NCBI GenBank assembly: GCA_028697515.1
Contig: JAQVEY010000192.1
Location: 1-5,446, forward strand
Direction: 5' to 3'
DNA: 5,446 nt
From: Bacteroidales bacterium
Lineage (GTDB): Bacteria > Bacteroidota > Bacteroidia > Bacteroidales > ML635J-15
Numbering within the stretch: the first letter of the stretch is position 1; every line of letters begins with the position of its first letter. The position numbers and the translations under genes are program-made. The notes under the pieces were generated by a model. That model did not search any database and was not told the origin of the DNA. It saw only the letters and a program-made list of their open reading frames with translations. Shown piece after piece: positions 1 to 5,028 of this stretch.

Positions 1-36
1 AGAAAAAACTCGTGAATGTGGAAAAAAAGAAGAAGG

Positions 37-50
37 GGCTAAGGCTAAGG
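37..50 (+). repeat. GGCTRA hexamer run 1
   Basis: This is a short run of about two units of the hexamer GGCTAA. It is followed directly by the constant linker at 51-88. An identical run occurs at 563-576 inside the exact repeat copy. Confidence 0.8.
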
Positions 51-88
51 TTTTTTACTGCTTATTCTTACATTATCATGCTGTTCGT
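51..88 (+). repeat. Constant linker unit (five copies in the block)
   Basis: This is a near-invariant 37-38 bp segment of the form TTTTTTACTG, then CTTA or ATGG, then TTCTTRCATTATCATG and CTGTTCG. It always sits between a hexamer run and an octamer tract. Other copies lie at about 144-182, 577-614, 706-743 and 1019-1056. Two subtypes alternate, differing mainly in the four bases after ACTG. The conservation contrasts with the variable tracts on each side. Confidence 0.85.
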
Positions 89-123
89 TTTTCGTAATTC
101 GATTGTTCGTTCTTAAAATTAAA

Positions 124-143
124 GGCTAAGGCTAAGGCTGAGG
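124..143 (+). repeat. GGCTRA hexamer run 2
   Basis: Three hexamer units (GGCTAA, GGCTAA, GGCTGA) plus a trailing GG. The run follows the spacer TTCTTAAAATTAAA and precedes the constant linker at 144-182. Confidence 0.85.
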
Positions 144-173
144 TATTTTTACTGATGGTTCTTGCATTATCAT

Positions 174-326
174 GCTGTTCGTCCTTCGTTTGTTCTTCTG
201 TTCGTAATTCGTTTGTTCGACTGTTCGTAATTCGTTTGTTCTTCTGTTCGTTTGTTCGTTTGTTCTTCTGTTCGTTTGTTCTTCTGTTCGTTCGTTCTTC
301 TGTTCATAATTCTTCTGTTCGTAATT
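174..326 (+). repeat. Octamer repeat tract (TGTTCGTT / TGTTCTTC type)
   Basis: About 150 bp of degenerate octamers of the form TGTTC[GT][TA][TC], for example TGTTCGTT, TGTTCTTC and TGTTCGAC. They are interrupted by GTAATTCGTT spacers that keep the phase. Shorter tracts of the same unit lie at 80-114, 606-640, 735-818, 966-980, 1048-1114 and 1263-1276. All have GTTC on the plus strand and GAAC on the minus strand. Open frames across it on either strand are low-complexity by-products and are not annotated as genes. Confidence 0.9.
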
Positions 327-435
327 CAAAATTCAATGCAAAATCAGACTTTTGCATTGCCGGTTTTGTTATGATTTTTGCTACCACTCCCCAGCCCAAT
401 ACTAAGGCAAAAATGCACGCCAAAACCACATTCAC
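304..435 (-). CDS. Possible 43-residue single-helix membrane peptide (uncertain)
   Basis: On the minus strand a frame is open from about 508 down to a TGA at 304-306. Taking the GTG at 433-435 as start gives 43 residues. The first 22 or so are strongly hydrophobic (VNVVLACIFALVLGWGVVAK), then comes a polar tail (KPAMQKSDFALNFEL) ending where the octamer tract begins. A TTG at 478-480 would add 15 residues rich in Gly and Arg. A basic stretch before a single hydrophobic helix is a credible pattern for a small membrane protein. Against it: no ATG, no visible ribosome binding site, a context of repeats, and a strong hairpin inside the frame. The family is not recognised and the call could easily be fortuitous. 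Confidence 0.2.
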   Translation of the reverse strand: MNVVLACIFALVLGWGVVAKIITKPAMQKSDFALNFELRTEEL

Positions 436-526
436 TCGTTGTGCACCACCCCGACCGGCACTCCCTTGTCCTGCCCGCAAGGCTTCCGTTTGGTCGAGGT
501 TACAAACCTTTTAGTCCTACGGACTA
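330..526. other. GC-richer, highly foldable segment between repeat tracts
   Basis: This non-repeat segment is noticeably richer in G+C than its surroundings and full of self-complementary sequence. A perfect 10-bp stem CAATGCAAAA/TTTTGCATTG (334-343 with 350-359) has a 6-nt loop. GGTTTTG (362-368) pairs with CAAAACC (421-427), and ATTTTTGC (374-381) with GCAAAAAT (407-414). TGCCGGT (358-364) could instead pair with ACCGGCA (454-460). Three further hairpins follow: CCTTG/CAAGG (464-482), AGGTT-ACA-AACCT (497-509) and TTAGTCC-TAC-GGACTAA (511-527). CCACATTCAC (426-435) is the inverse of GTGAATGTGG at 12-21 and 538-547. It may be a structured RNA, a mobile-element remnant or a tiny gene. Confidence 0.6.
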
Positions 527-653
527 AGAAAAAACTCGTGAATGTGGAAAAAAAGAAGAAGGGGCTAAGGCTAAGGTTTTTTACTGCTTATTCTTACATT
601 ATCATGCTGTTCGTTTTTCGTAATTCGATTGTTCGTTCTTAAAATTAAAGGCT
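527..653 (+). repeat. Long exact direct repeat, copy 2
   Basis: This is the second copy of the 127-bp repeat at 1-127. Its left end overlaps the right arm of the hairpin at 511-527, so the true repeat unit probably includes more of the 330-526 segment, whose earlier copy would lie left of the window. If so, the region is built from units of about 526 bp. Confidence 0.95.
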
Positions 654-705
654 GAGGCTAAAGCTGAGGCTAAGGCTAAGGCTGAGGCTAAGGCTAAGGC
701 TAAGG
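650..705 (+). repeat. GGCTRA hexamer run 4, longest array (nine units)
   Basis: Nine consecutive units of GCTAAG or GCTGAG, with one GCTAAA variant, form the longest hexamer array in the window. It starts after TTCTTAAAATTAAA and ends at the T-run of the constant linker. The equivalent runs elsewhere have two to four units, so copy number differs between otherwise near-identical contexts, as expected for a slippage-prone short tandem repeat. All units are on the same strand. Confidence 0.92.
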
Positions 706-734
706 TTTTTTACTGCTTATTCTTGCATTATCAT

Positions 735-818
735 GCTGTTCGTAATTCGTTTGTTCGTTTGTTCGACTGTTCGTCTGTTCGTTTGTTCGTCTGTTCTTCT
801 GTTCGATTGTTCCTCTGT
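735..818 (+). repeat. Octamer repeat tract upstream of hairpin cassette 1
   Basis: This tract continues the TGTTCGTT-type octamer pattern with units ending GTT, GTC, GAC, TTC, GAT and CTC. It breaks off where the 148-bp hairpin cassette begins at 818. The octamer theme resumes directly after the cassette (966-980), so the cassette lies inside the tract. Confidence 0.85.
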
Positions 819-965
819 GCCGAGCCTTTGGCTCGTGCCCCGTAACCGAGGGTTATAACATCCTCGTTAAAACAAGAAATTGCTATGCATTCTTTTTTTA
901 ACGAGTCTGCTATTTAAGAAATTGAAATTATATCATCATTAATTGCAATTTCTGATTTAACGGGA
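818..965 (+). repeat. 148-bp hairpin cassette, copy 1
   Basis: This is the first of two 148-bp copies, start to start 297 bp apart and similar over their whole length. It contains hairpins in series: CGAGCC-TTT-GGCTCG, TAACC-GAG-GGTTA, a 10-bp stem CTCGTTAAAA/TTTTAACGAG around a 20-odd-nt loop, and a near-perfect stem AGAAATTGAAATTA/TAATTGCAATTTCT with one mismatch. The end CGGGA could pair with a start of TCCCG (intact in copy 2, TGCCG here) or with the CCCCGTAA just after the first hairpin. The cassette interrupts an octamer tract. It matches no repeat family I can name; a miniature mobile element or a structured RNA unit are both possible. Confidence 0.8.
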
Positions 966-991
966 TTCGTTTGTTCGTTCTTAAAATTAAA

Positions 992-1017
992 GGCTGAGGC
1001 TAAGGCGAAGGCTGAGG
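992..1017 (+). repeat. GGCTRA hexamer run 5
   Basis: Four hexamer units, one of them the variant GGCGAA, follow the spacer TTCTTAAAATTAAA. The constant linker at 1019-1056 comes next. The order of parts is the same as at 110-182 and 637-743. Confidence 0.85.
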
Positions 1018-1114
1018 TATTTTTTACTGATGGTCTTGCATTATCATGCTGTTCGTAATTCGTTTGTTCGATTGTTCGTTTGTTCGACTGTTCGTTTGTT
1101 CGTTTGTTCGTTTG

Positions 1115-1262
1115 TCCCGAGCCATAGGCTCGTGCCCCGTAACCGAGGGTTATAACATCCTCGTTAAAACAAGAAATAGCTATGCATTCTTTTTTAACGA
1201 GTCTGCTATTTTAATAAATTGAAATTATATTATCAATAATTGCAATTTCTGATTTAACGGGA
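1115..1262 (+). repeat. 148-bp hairpin cassette, copy 2
   Basis: This second copy has the same length and hairpin series as 818-965, with ends TCCCG and CGGGA that are exact inverse complements. Several differences from copy 1 fall in loops or linkers: the first loop is ATA instead of TTT, and the loop of the last hairpin differs. The T-run before AACGAG is one base shorter, and one base is gained after CTGCTATT, so the length is unchanged. The first three stems are kept exactly. It too sits between octamer units (1048-1114 and 1263-1276). Confidence 0.8.
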
Positions 1263-1280
1263 TTCTTCTGTTCTGACTAC

Positions 1281-1375
1281 CAAATTTTCCTATAATCTAA
1301 TCCAATCATTGTTTAAATATTCAAGAATGTTTTCCACCCTAAAAATTGAACGTTGTATAAGATTTTTTTAGATAT
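1281..1375. other. Unassigned spacer between repeat block and terminator
   Basis: This short AT-rich stretch carries neither the repeat units nor a convincing open frame. I see no RNA gene, operator or promoter in it. It separates the repeat block from the terminator of the minus-strand gene. Confidence 0.5.
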
Positions 1376-1407
1376 AAAAAAACTCCGAATTTTCATTCGG
1401 AGTTTTT
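1376..1407 (-). terminator. Intrinsic terminator of the 608-residue protein gene
   Basis: A perfect stem ACTCCGAAT (1382-1390) / ATTCGGAGT (1395-1403) has a four-base loop TTTC. It is flanked by an A-run at 1376-1381 and a T-run at 1403-1407. On the minus strand it lies about 12 bases after the stop codon and ends in a U-run. The symmetrical A and T runs mean it could also stop transcripts leaving the repeat block on the plus strand. Confidence 0.9.
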
Positions 1408-1418
1408 ATTTAAGCTAT

Positions 1419-3245
1419 TTAATTTAGATATTGTTGCCTTACACTATCAAGTAATGCTTGCTCTTCTGGAGAAACATTTCCGTCTATTGCTGCAGTTTTT
1501 GCCATCAATTTGTAAATCTTTTCACAGTCTTTACGATCTTCAGGCATTCTTAACACAAGTTGTTTGTTTACTGCCATATCAAGCATACCTTCAATTTTTG
1601 ATGGTGCATAACCCCATTTCTTTGCTGTTTTCTTTGCAAAATCAATTTCTTCTGCATCAAATACTCCGTCTGCAGCTATCATAATAAGAATATTGTTGAA
1701 AGCATAATCTCTGACCTTGTACATTGAATCAAGTTTCTTAGGATTGACATTAGCAATAAACAGATTAGCATTAGCTTTAAAGTATTCCAGATAATCGTTT
1801 TGTGACATTATATCTGAGATAATCCACTCGTTTTTAGTTGAGTTAATTTGGTTACCGCAGTATGGACAGTTCAAATCTGTTGTATCAGAAATTGTGCCTC
1901 CACATGAAGGACATTGATGTGCATATACAGAGCCTTTGTTTTCACCGGAACTGATATCTTTTGACATAAATACAACTTCATTTTTGCTATATACCGCAGC
2001 ATCAAGTAATTGAGCTTTACCATTATTTATAACTACTCTTTGATATGATGATTTAACGGCTAAAGCAAGGATGTTTTTATTATCTTTTTGAAGTGCACCT
2101 ATTAGTGTAACATCATTAAGGAAAATCCTGTTATAAACAAAGTGACTTGAAGAACCAATTTCAACTTCAAACTTATTGTAAAATTCGTTGGTAACAAATC
2201 TTATCATCAGTTTTGGATCTTTAAGTACCCTTGCTGTTTCAATCTGTAAATATCCGTTACTAGCTTTATCTTCGATAATCTGAACAGCAAAATTTGGATC
2301 AGCATCAGATATTTCTTCAATTTTGTTTGCCAGAGTGTTGCTCATATCGTGCAAATGCGATGTTGTAACATAATCATCAGCTTGAGTGATTTCTGCAAGT
2401 ACCCAGTCATATTCTCCACTGTTTGTAATTGTACCACAATACGGACATTTACTCAAATCACCCATATTTGCAGATAAGTCTCCGCCACAGTTAGGACAAT
2501 TGTAAGTATGATACATATCTTTAGAAACAGCAGAGTTCTTACGTATAAACGACCAATACTCAACAAATTCTTCGAATGAAGCAGTATTCAGATTTGGATA
2601 AGTCTCGGAAACAAATTTGTCTTTTATGCTTGCATATACAGCTACATGCATTACATCAAAGATTCCATCAGTTTCAATTTTATCAATAATAATACCCTTG
2701 ATCTCAAGTTTCTCTAACAAATTTCTCTGTTTCAGGATATTCATCATCTTAAACTGAGTATTAACTCTTTGATACATACCGTCAGAAATAAAACGGCGTA
2801 CTTTTGAGATGTTCATTTCTGACCAAGCAGCCTGAATATCTGTAAATGCTTTGCTTACTTTAGATATAAACTCTTCCTCTTTAAAATCGGGATGAGCAAT
2901 TTTGTAGGCTGCTAAACCCTTGACATCCTTTTTCTTCGGTATTGTATTTGCCGGAATTTTGTTAAGTATTGAACCTTGTTTCTTTTTTCTGGAGAAAATT
3001 ATTATCCCTATTATTATTGCAGCTATAACAATCAGATTCACTGGAAATGGTAACATCATAATCAGATAGAAAATCAAAGCCCCAATGCCATCGCCTCCGC
3101 CACTGCTACTTCCTCCGCCACCACCACCACCGGCACCACCCATACGTGCAAACATGTCAGTACTGATGAAACTTACACACAAAACTACAAAGATGAAAAT
3201 CAGTAAATTCTGATTCCTGACCAAAAATGAATTTAATTTTTTCAT
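1419..3245 (-). CDS. Membrane-anchored protein with duplicated Tim44-like/zinc-ribbon modules and a C-terminal TerB-like domain
   Basis: This 608-residue protein has a hydrophobic N-terminal segment (about 12-28; signal anchor or signal peptide), a Gly/Ser-rich stretch (36-52), and a second hydrophobic region (55-84) ending in SRKKK, which points to a cytoplasmic C-terminal bulk. A Tim44-like domain follows (about 121-235), then a zinc ribbon with Cys250, Cys253, Cys267 and Cys270. A second, more diverged domain (about 315-440) leads to a second ribbon with Cys445, Cys448, Cys460 and Cys463. Each ribbon is followed by a similar linker (EYDWVLAEITQADDY and KNEWIISDIMSQNDY), so the module was duplicated. 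Residues 511-608 resemble TerB-like helical domains, with paired acidic turns AADGVFDAEE and AIDGNVSPEE. Tim44-type domains bind membranes or proteins, and TerB-like domains occur with envelope-stress systems. The actual function is unknown. The ATG precedes an evident membrane segment and has no Shine-Dalgarno sequence. Confidence 0.85.
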   Translation of the reverse strand: MKKLNSFLVRNQNLLIFIFVVLCVSFISTDMFARMGGAGGGGGGGSSSGGGDGIGALIFYLIMMLPFPVNLIVIAAIIIGIIIFSRKKKQGSILNKIPANTIPKKKDVKGLAAYKIAHPDFKEEEFISKVSKAFTDIQAAWSEMNISKVRRFISDGMYQRVNTQFKMMNILKQRNLLEKLEIKGIIIDKIETDGIFDVMHVAVYASIKDKFVSETYPNLNTASFEEFVEYWSFIRKNSAVSKDMYHTYNCPNCGGDLSANMGDLSKCPYCGTITNSGEYDWVLAEITQADDYVTTSHLHDMSNTLANKIEEISDADPNFAVQIIEDKASNGYLQIETARVLKDPKLMIRFVTNEFYNKFEVEIGSSSHFVYNRIFLNDVTLIGALQKDNKNILALAVKSSYQRVVINNGKAQLLDAAVYSKNEVVFMSKDISSGENKGSVYAHQCPSCGGTISDTTDLNCPYCGNQINSTKNEWIISDIMSQNDYLEYFKANANLFIANVNPKKLDSMYKVRDYAFNNILIMIAADGVFDAEEIDFAKKTAKKWGYAPSKIEGMLDMAVNKQLVLRMPEDRKDCEKIYKLMAKTAAIDGNVSPEEQALLDSVRQQYLN

Positions 3246-3257
3246 GGTACAAATATT
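3246..3257 (-). promoter_or_regulatory. Candidate minus-7 element for the 608-residue protein gene
   Basis: Read on the minus strand, AATATTTG (3257-3250) matches the Bacteroidota TAnnTTTG minus-7 consensus at all but its first base. It is followed by TACC and then the ATG. Transcription would begin at or within a base or two of the start codon. No TTG-type minus-33 element is evident at the usual spacing, so the call is tentative. Confidence 0.35.
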
Positions 3258-3301
3258 TAATTTTGAATGTAAAACTAATTAAAAATTATAAGTTGCTGAT
3301 A

Positions 3302-3322
3302 TTAATTATTAACAATAATTAA
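3302..3322. promoter_or_regulatory. Perfect inverted repeat between the divergent genes
   Basis: TTAATTATT (3302-3310) and AATAATTAA (3314-3322) are exact inverse complements around AAC. The repeat lies 20 bp upstream of the minus-7 element of the plus-strand gene, about where its minus-33 element should be. It could be an operator. In DNA this AT-rich it could also be fortuitous. Confidence 0.35.
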
Positions 3323-3341
3323 ACAAAAAGCAAAAATCTAA

Positions 3342-3349
3342 TACTTTTG
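3342..3349 (+). promoter_or_regulatory. Candidate minus-7 promoter element of the YciB-Nudix gene
   Basis: TACTTTTG fits the Bacteroidota minus-7 consensus TAnnTTTG completely. The ATG at 3356 is only six bases downstream, so the predicted start of transcription falls at or within a few bases of the start codon, giving a leaderless or nearly leaderless mRNA. The minus-33 position holds TTA rather than TTG. The match also argues against using the TTG at 3347, which lies inside the promoter element. Confidence 0.6.
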
Positions 3350-3355
3350 CAGATT

Positions 3356-4429
3356 ATGAAGATTACAGAAATTTTAAAGACATTATTACCGGGTTTATTA
3401 CCTTTATTGGTATTTATACTTGCAGATGAGATCTGGGGAACAGAAATTGGCTTATATGTAGCAGTCGGTTTTGGTATAATACAATTAATAGTAGTGTATT
3501 TTAAAGAAAAACGCTTCGATAAATTTGTGTTTTTCGATACTCTATTAATTGTTTTTATGGGAGTTATTTCAATTATTCTGGAGAATGACATTTTCTTTAA
3601 ACTAAAACCTGGTATTATCGGATTTATTCTTGTCGGAATACTTGGTATATCTGCATTTTCTCCAAAAAATATTATGATGAAAATGTCGCAAAATTACCTC
3701 AAAGGAATAAAAATAAATAAGGAACAGGAAAAAGCAATGTTACGCAGTATTAGGATATTATTTTGGATTTTCCTTGTTCATACATTATTGGTTTTTTATT
3801 CGGCGTTCTGTATGTCAAAAGAGGCATGGGGATTTATTAGCGGAGTTTTATTTTATTTAGTGTTTGCAGGATTTTTTGTCTTTGAATTAGTTAGAAATCT
3901 AATCATAAGACGTAGGAAACCTGTAGAAGAAATTATTGCAGAAGTTGACGAAAATGGGAAAATTATCGGTAGTATGACCAGAACAGAAGCTCATGATGGT
4001 TCAAAAAGACTTCATCCTGTGATACATGTACATATTATTAATAGTAGGGGGGAAATATTATTGCAAAAAAGATGTATGGATAAACTTATTCAACCCGGGA
4101 AATGGGATACAGCCGTTGGCGGTCATATTTCTTACGGCGAAAAAATCGAAAAGGCTCTGGAAAGAGAAACAGAGGAAGAACTTGGCTTAAAAATCATTAA
4201 ATTCAGTTTCATTACAAAGTATATCTGGAAATCTGAAATAGAATCTGAGTTGGTCTTTGTTTTTGCTTCTATGCACGATGAATTTGATTTTAAGAAAAAT
4301 TCCGAAGTTGATGAAGTGAAATTCTGGGATAAAAATAAAATTCGCAAAAATTTGAACAAAAATATCTTTACTCCAAATTTCGAAATGGAATTTGTTAAGA
4401 TTTTAGCTAATTTGAAGATAAATATTTAA
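3356..4429 (+). CDS. YciB/IspA-like membrane domain fused to a Nudix hydrolase
   Basis: This is a 357-residue protein in two parts. Residues 1-180 contain about six hydrophobic helices (7-24, 31-49, 58-75, 85-101, 134-152, 159-179). They resemble the inner-membrane YciB/IspA (septation protein A) family, including the early LLPLLVF, an ENDIFFKLKP segment, and the spacing of the last two helices. After a basic stretch (IIRRRK, 183-188) a Nudix domain fills 190-357. Its opening, with VDENGKIIGSMTR and GEILLQKR, resembles YfcD/IPP-isomerase-like Nudix proteins. The Nudix box spans Gly256 to Leu278 and fits GX5EX7REUXEEXGU (Thr at the first U), with metal-ligand candidates Glu271, Glu274 and Glu275, so catalysis is plausible. 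The substrate, probably an organic diphosphate, cannot be told. ATG 3356 is chosen over TTG 3347, which lies in the promoter element. The gene is divergent from its neighbour, with no partner downstream. Confidence 0.88.
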   Translation: MKITEILKTLLPGLLPLLVFILADEIWGTEIGLYVAVGFGIIQLIVVYFKEKRFDKFVFFDTLLIVFMGVISIILENDIFFKLKPGIIGFILVGILGISAFSPKNIMMKMSQNYLKGIKINKEQEKAMLRSIRILFWIFLVHTLLVFYSAFCMSKEAWGFISGVLFYLVFAGFFVFELVRNLIIRRRKPVEEIIAEVDENGKIIGSMTRTEAHDGSKRLHPVIHVHIINSRGEILLQKRCMDKLIQPGKWDTAVGGHISYGEKIEKALERETEEELGLKIIKFSFITKYIWKSEIESELVFVFASMHDEFDFKKNSEVDEVKFWDKNKIRKNLNKNIFTPNFEMEFVKILANLKINI

Positions 4430-4890
4430 TATTTCTCTGTATTAATATTTTTTAAGTGCTTAGTTGAATTTGATATAATTCAGAATTAGCAATTGATTCC
4501 TGTGTTTTTCTTAGGTTTTAAAGCCTGTTAGAATTCAATATTTCAATTATTTGCTTAAGATGATGCGCAAAATTTCAAATAAAATGGATTAAAAAATGAA
4601 AATATTTATAAGTTTTCAATTTTTATATAAATCCATTTTAAAAGTTTTAGACTTAAAATAGTTTTCTCGATTTCTATTTGTTAATCAATTCTATTTTTTT
4701 AATTCTGAATGTATTAAAAATTTTAAAATTGATTATGGTATTTAAGTCTAATATTTTAGATACTCATATCCAATTAAAATCAATTTTAAGAGGGTAGGAG
4801 GCAGAGTTTTTTTTGCACGAATATTTTATCATAGAAAGAAAAATCGTTTAAAATATCAAGTTTTTATTTTAAAAATAAACATTAAAGAAG
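4430..4890. other. AT-rich gene-free region with overlapping inverted repeats
   Basis: No open frame or RNA gene stands out. Perfect or near-perfect inverse pairs do. TAAAATGGAT (4580-4589) pairs with ATCCATTTTA (4631-4640), with a further partly paired stem inside. TTAGACTTAAAATA (4647-4660) pairs with TATTTAAGTCTAA (4739-4751), with one bulge. TAATCAATT (4682-4690) pairs with AATTGATTA (4727-4735), and TTAAAATTGATT (4723-4734) with AATCAATTTTAA (4778-4789). The last two share an arm and cannot form together. A purine-rich stretch AGGGTAGGAGGCAGAG lies at 4790-4805. No clear terminator follows the Nudix gene stop. Confidence 0.4.
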
Positions 4891-5011
4891 TTACGTCTGT
4901 AACGCATTAAATTACATATGTTATCAGTTTACAATTGTAATTAGCAGATAAATTATATAATATTGCACTAAAAAATTACATATGTGAATATTATAATAAT
5001 TACAGATGTAA
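4891..5011. promoter_or_regulatory. Cluster of five TTACANNTGTAA operators (BlaI/CopY-type)
   Basis: Five near-identical 12-bp palindromes lie within 121 bp: TTACGTCTGTAA (4891-4902), TTACATATGTTA (4912-4923), TTACAATTGTAA (4929-4940, perfect palindrome), TTACATATGTGA (4976-4987) and TTACAGATGTAA (5000-5011). Their core is TACAnnTGTA, known as the operator of BlaI/MecI beta-lactamase and CopY copper repressors, winged-helix dimers. The first two are 21 bp apart. Sites 3 and 5 overlap or adjoin promoter-like sequence, the position for repression. No regulator gene is in the window, so the family assignment is inference from the motif. Confidence 0.65.
4935..4965 (+). promoter_or_regulatory. 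Candidate promoter overlapping operator 3
   Basis: The TTG at 4935-4937 lies inside operator 3. A 20-base spacer separates it from TAATATTG at 4958-4965, which matches the minus-7 consensus TAnnTTTG at all but one base. This spacing suits Bacteroidota promoters. A repressor on operator 3 would cover the minus-33 element. Confidence 0.35.
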
Positions 5012-5017
5012 TATATT

Positions 5018-5028
5018 TATAATCTTTG
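5018..5028 (+). promoter_or_regulatory. Candidate promoter downstream of operator 5
   Basis: TATAATCTTTG at 5018-5028 holds AATCTTTG, one base off TAnnTTTG, and also a plain TATAAT. Operator 5 ends seven bases upstream, so a bound repressor would block access. Transcription would start near 5032-5035 and run right into a segment without a convincing gene. A similar operator-to-TATAAT layout recurs at 5424-5446. Confidence 0.45.

Larger units (their letters stand above)
1..127 (+). repeat. Long exact direct repeat, copy 1
   Basis: These 127 bases are identical, base for base, to 527-653, an offset of 526 bp. The match probably continues off the left edge of the window. It covers an A/G-rich lead-in (1-36), two hexamer units, the constant linker, a short octamer tract and the TTCTTAAAATTAAA spacer. 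The copies first differ at position 128 (A here, G at 654), inside the next hexamer run. Perfect identity in non-coding DNA indicates a recent duplication or ongoing gene conversion. Confidence 0.95.

Noticed and set aside
174..326. CRISPR array
   Set aside because: The periodicity is 8 bp with no unique spacers of regular length, and no cas genes are present.
132..642. Open frames of 65-119 codons on both strands across the repeat block, giving Glu/Thr/Asn/Gln/Arg-rich or Phe/Val/Ser/Cys-rich peptides
   Set aside because: They are low-complexity translations of the octamer tracts, change frame between tracts, and lack start signals. The tracts simply happen to contain few stop codons.
818..1262. 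Integron attC sites or gene cassettes
   Set aside because: The hairpins and the AAC/GTT motifs resemble attC superficially. There is no convincing RYYYAAC/GTTRRRY core pair at the ends, no cassette ORF and no integrase.
1454..1684. Plus-strand frame inside the 608-residue protein gene
   Set aside because: It lies entirely antisense to a well-supported gene and encodes nothing recognisable.
3347..3355. TTG start giving three extra residues to the Nudix fusion protein
   Set aside because: The TTG lies inside the TACTTTTG promoter element, and the ATG at 3356 is a better start codon followed by a typical N-terminus.
3319..3591. Minus-strand frame over the start of the Nudix fusion gene
   Set aside because: It is the antisense shadow of a membrane-protein gene with clear domain features on the plus strand.
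4021..4036. TACATGTA palindrome resembling the operator motif
   Set aside because: It lies inside the Nudix coding sequence and lacks the two central bases between the half-sites, so it does not fit TACAnnTGTA.
4132..4359. Minus-strand frame across the Nudix box
   Set aside because: It is antisense to the conserved Nudix motif and shows no features of its own.
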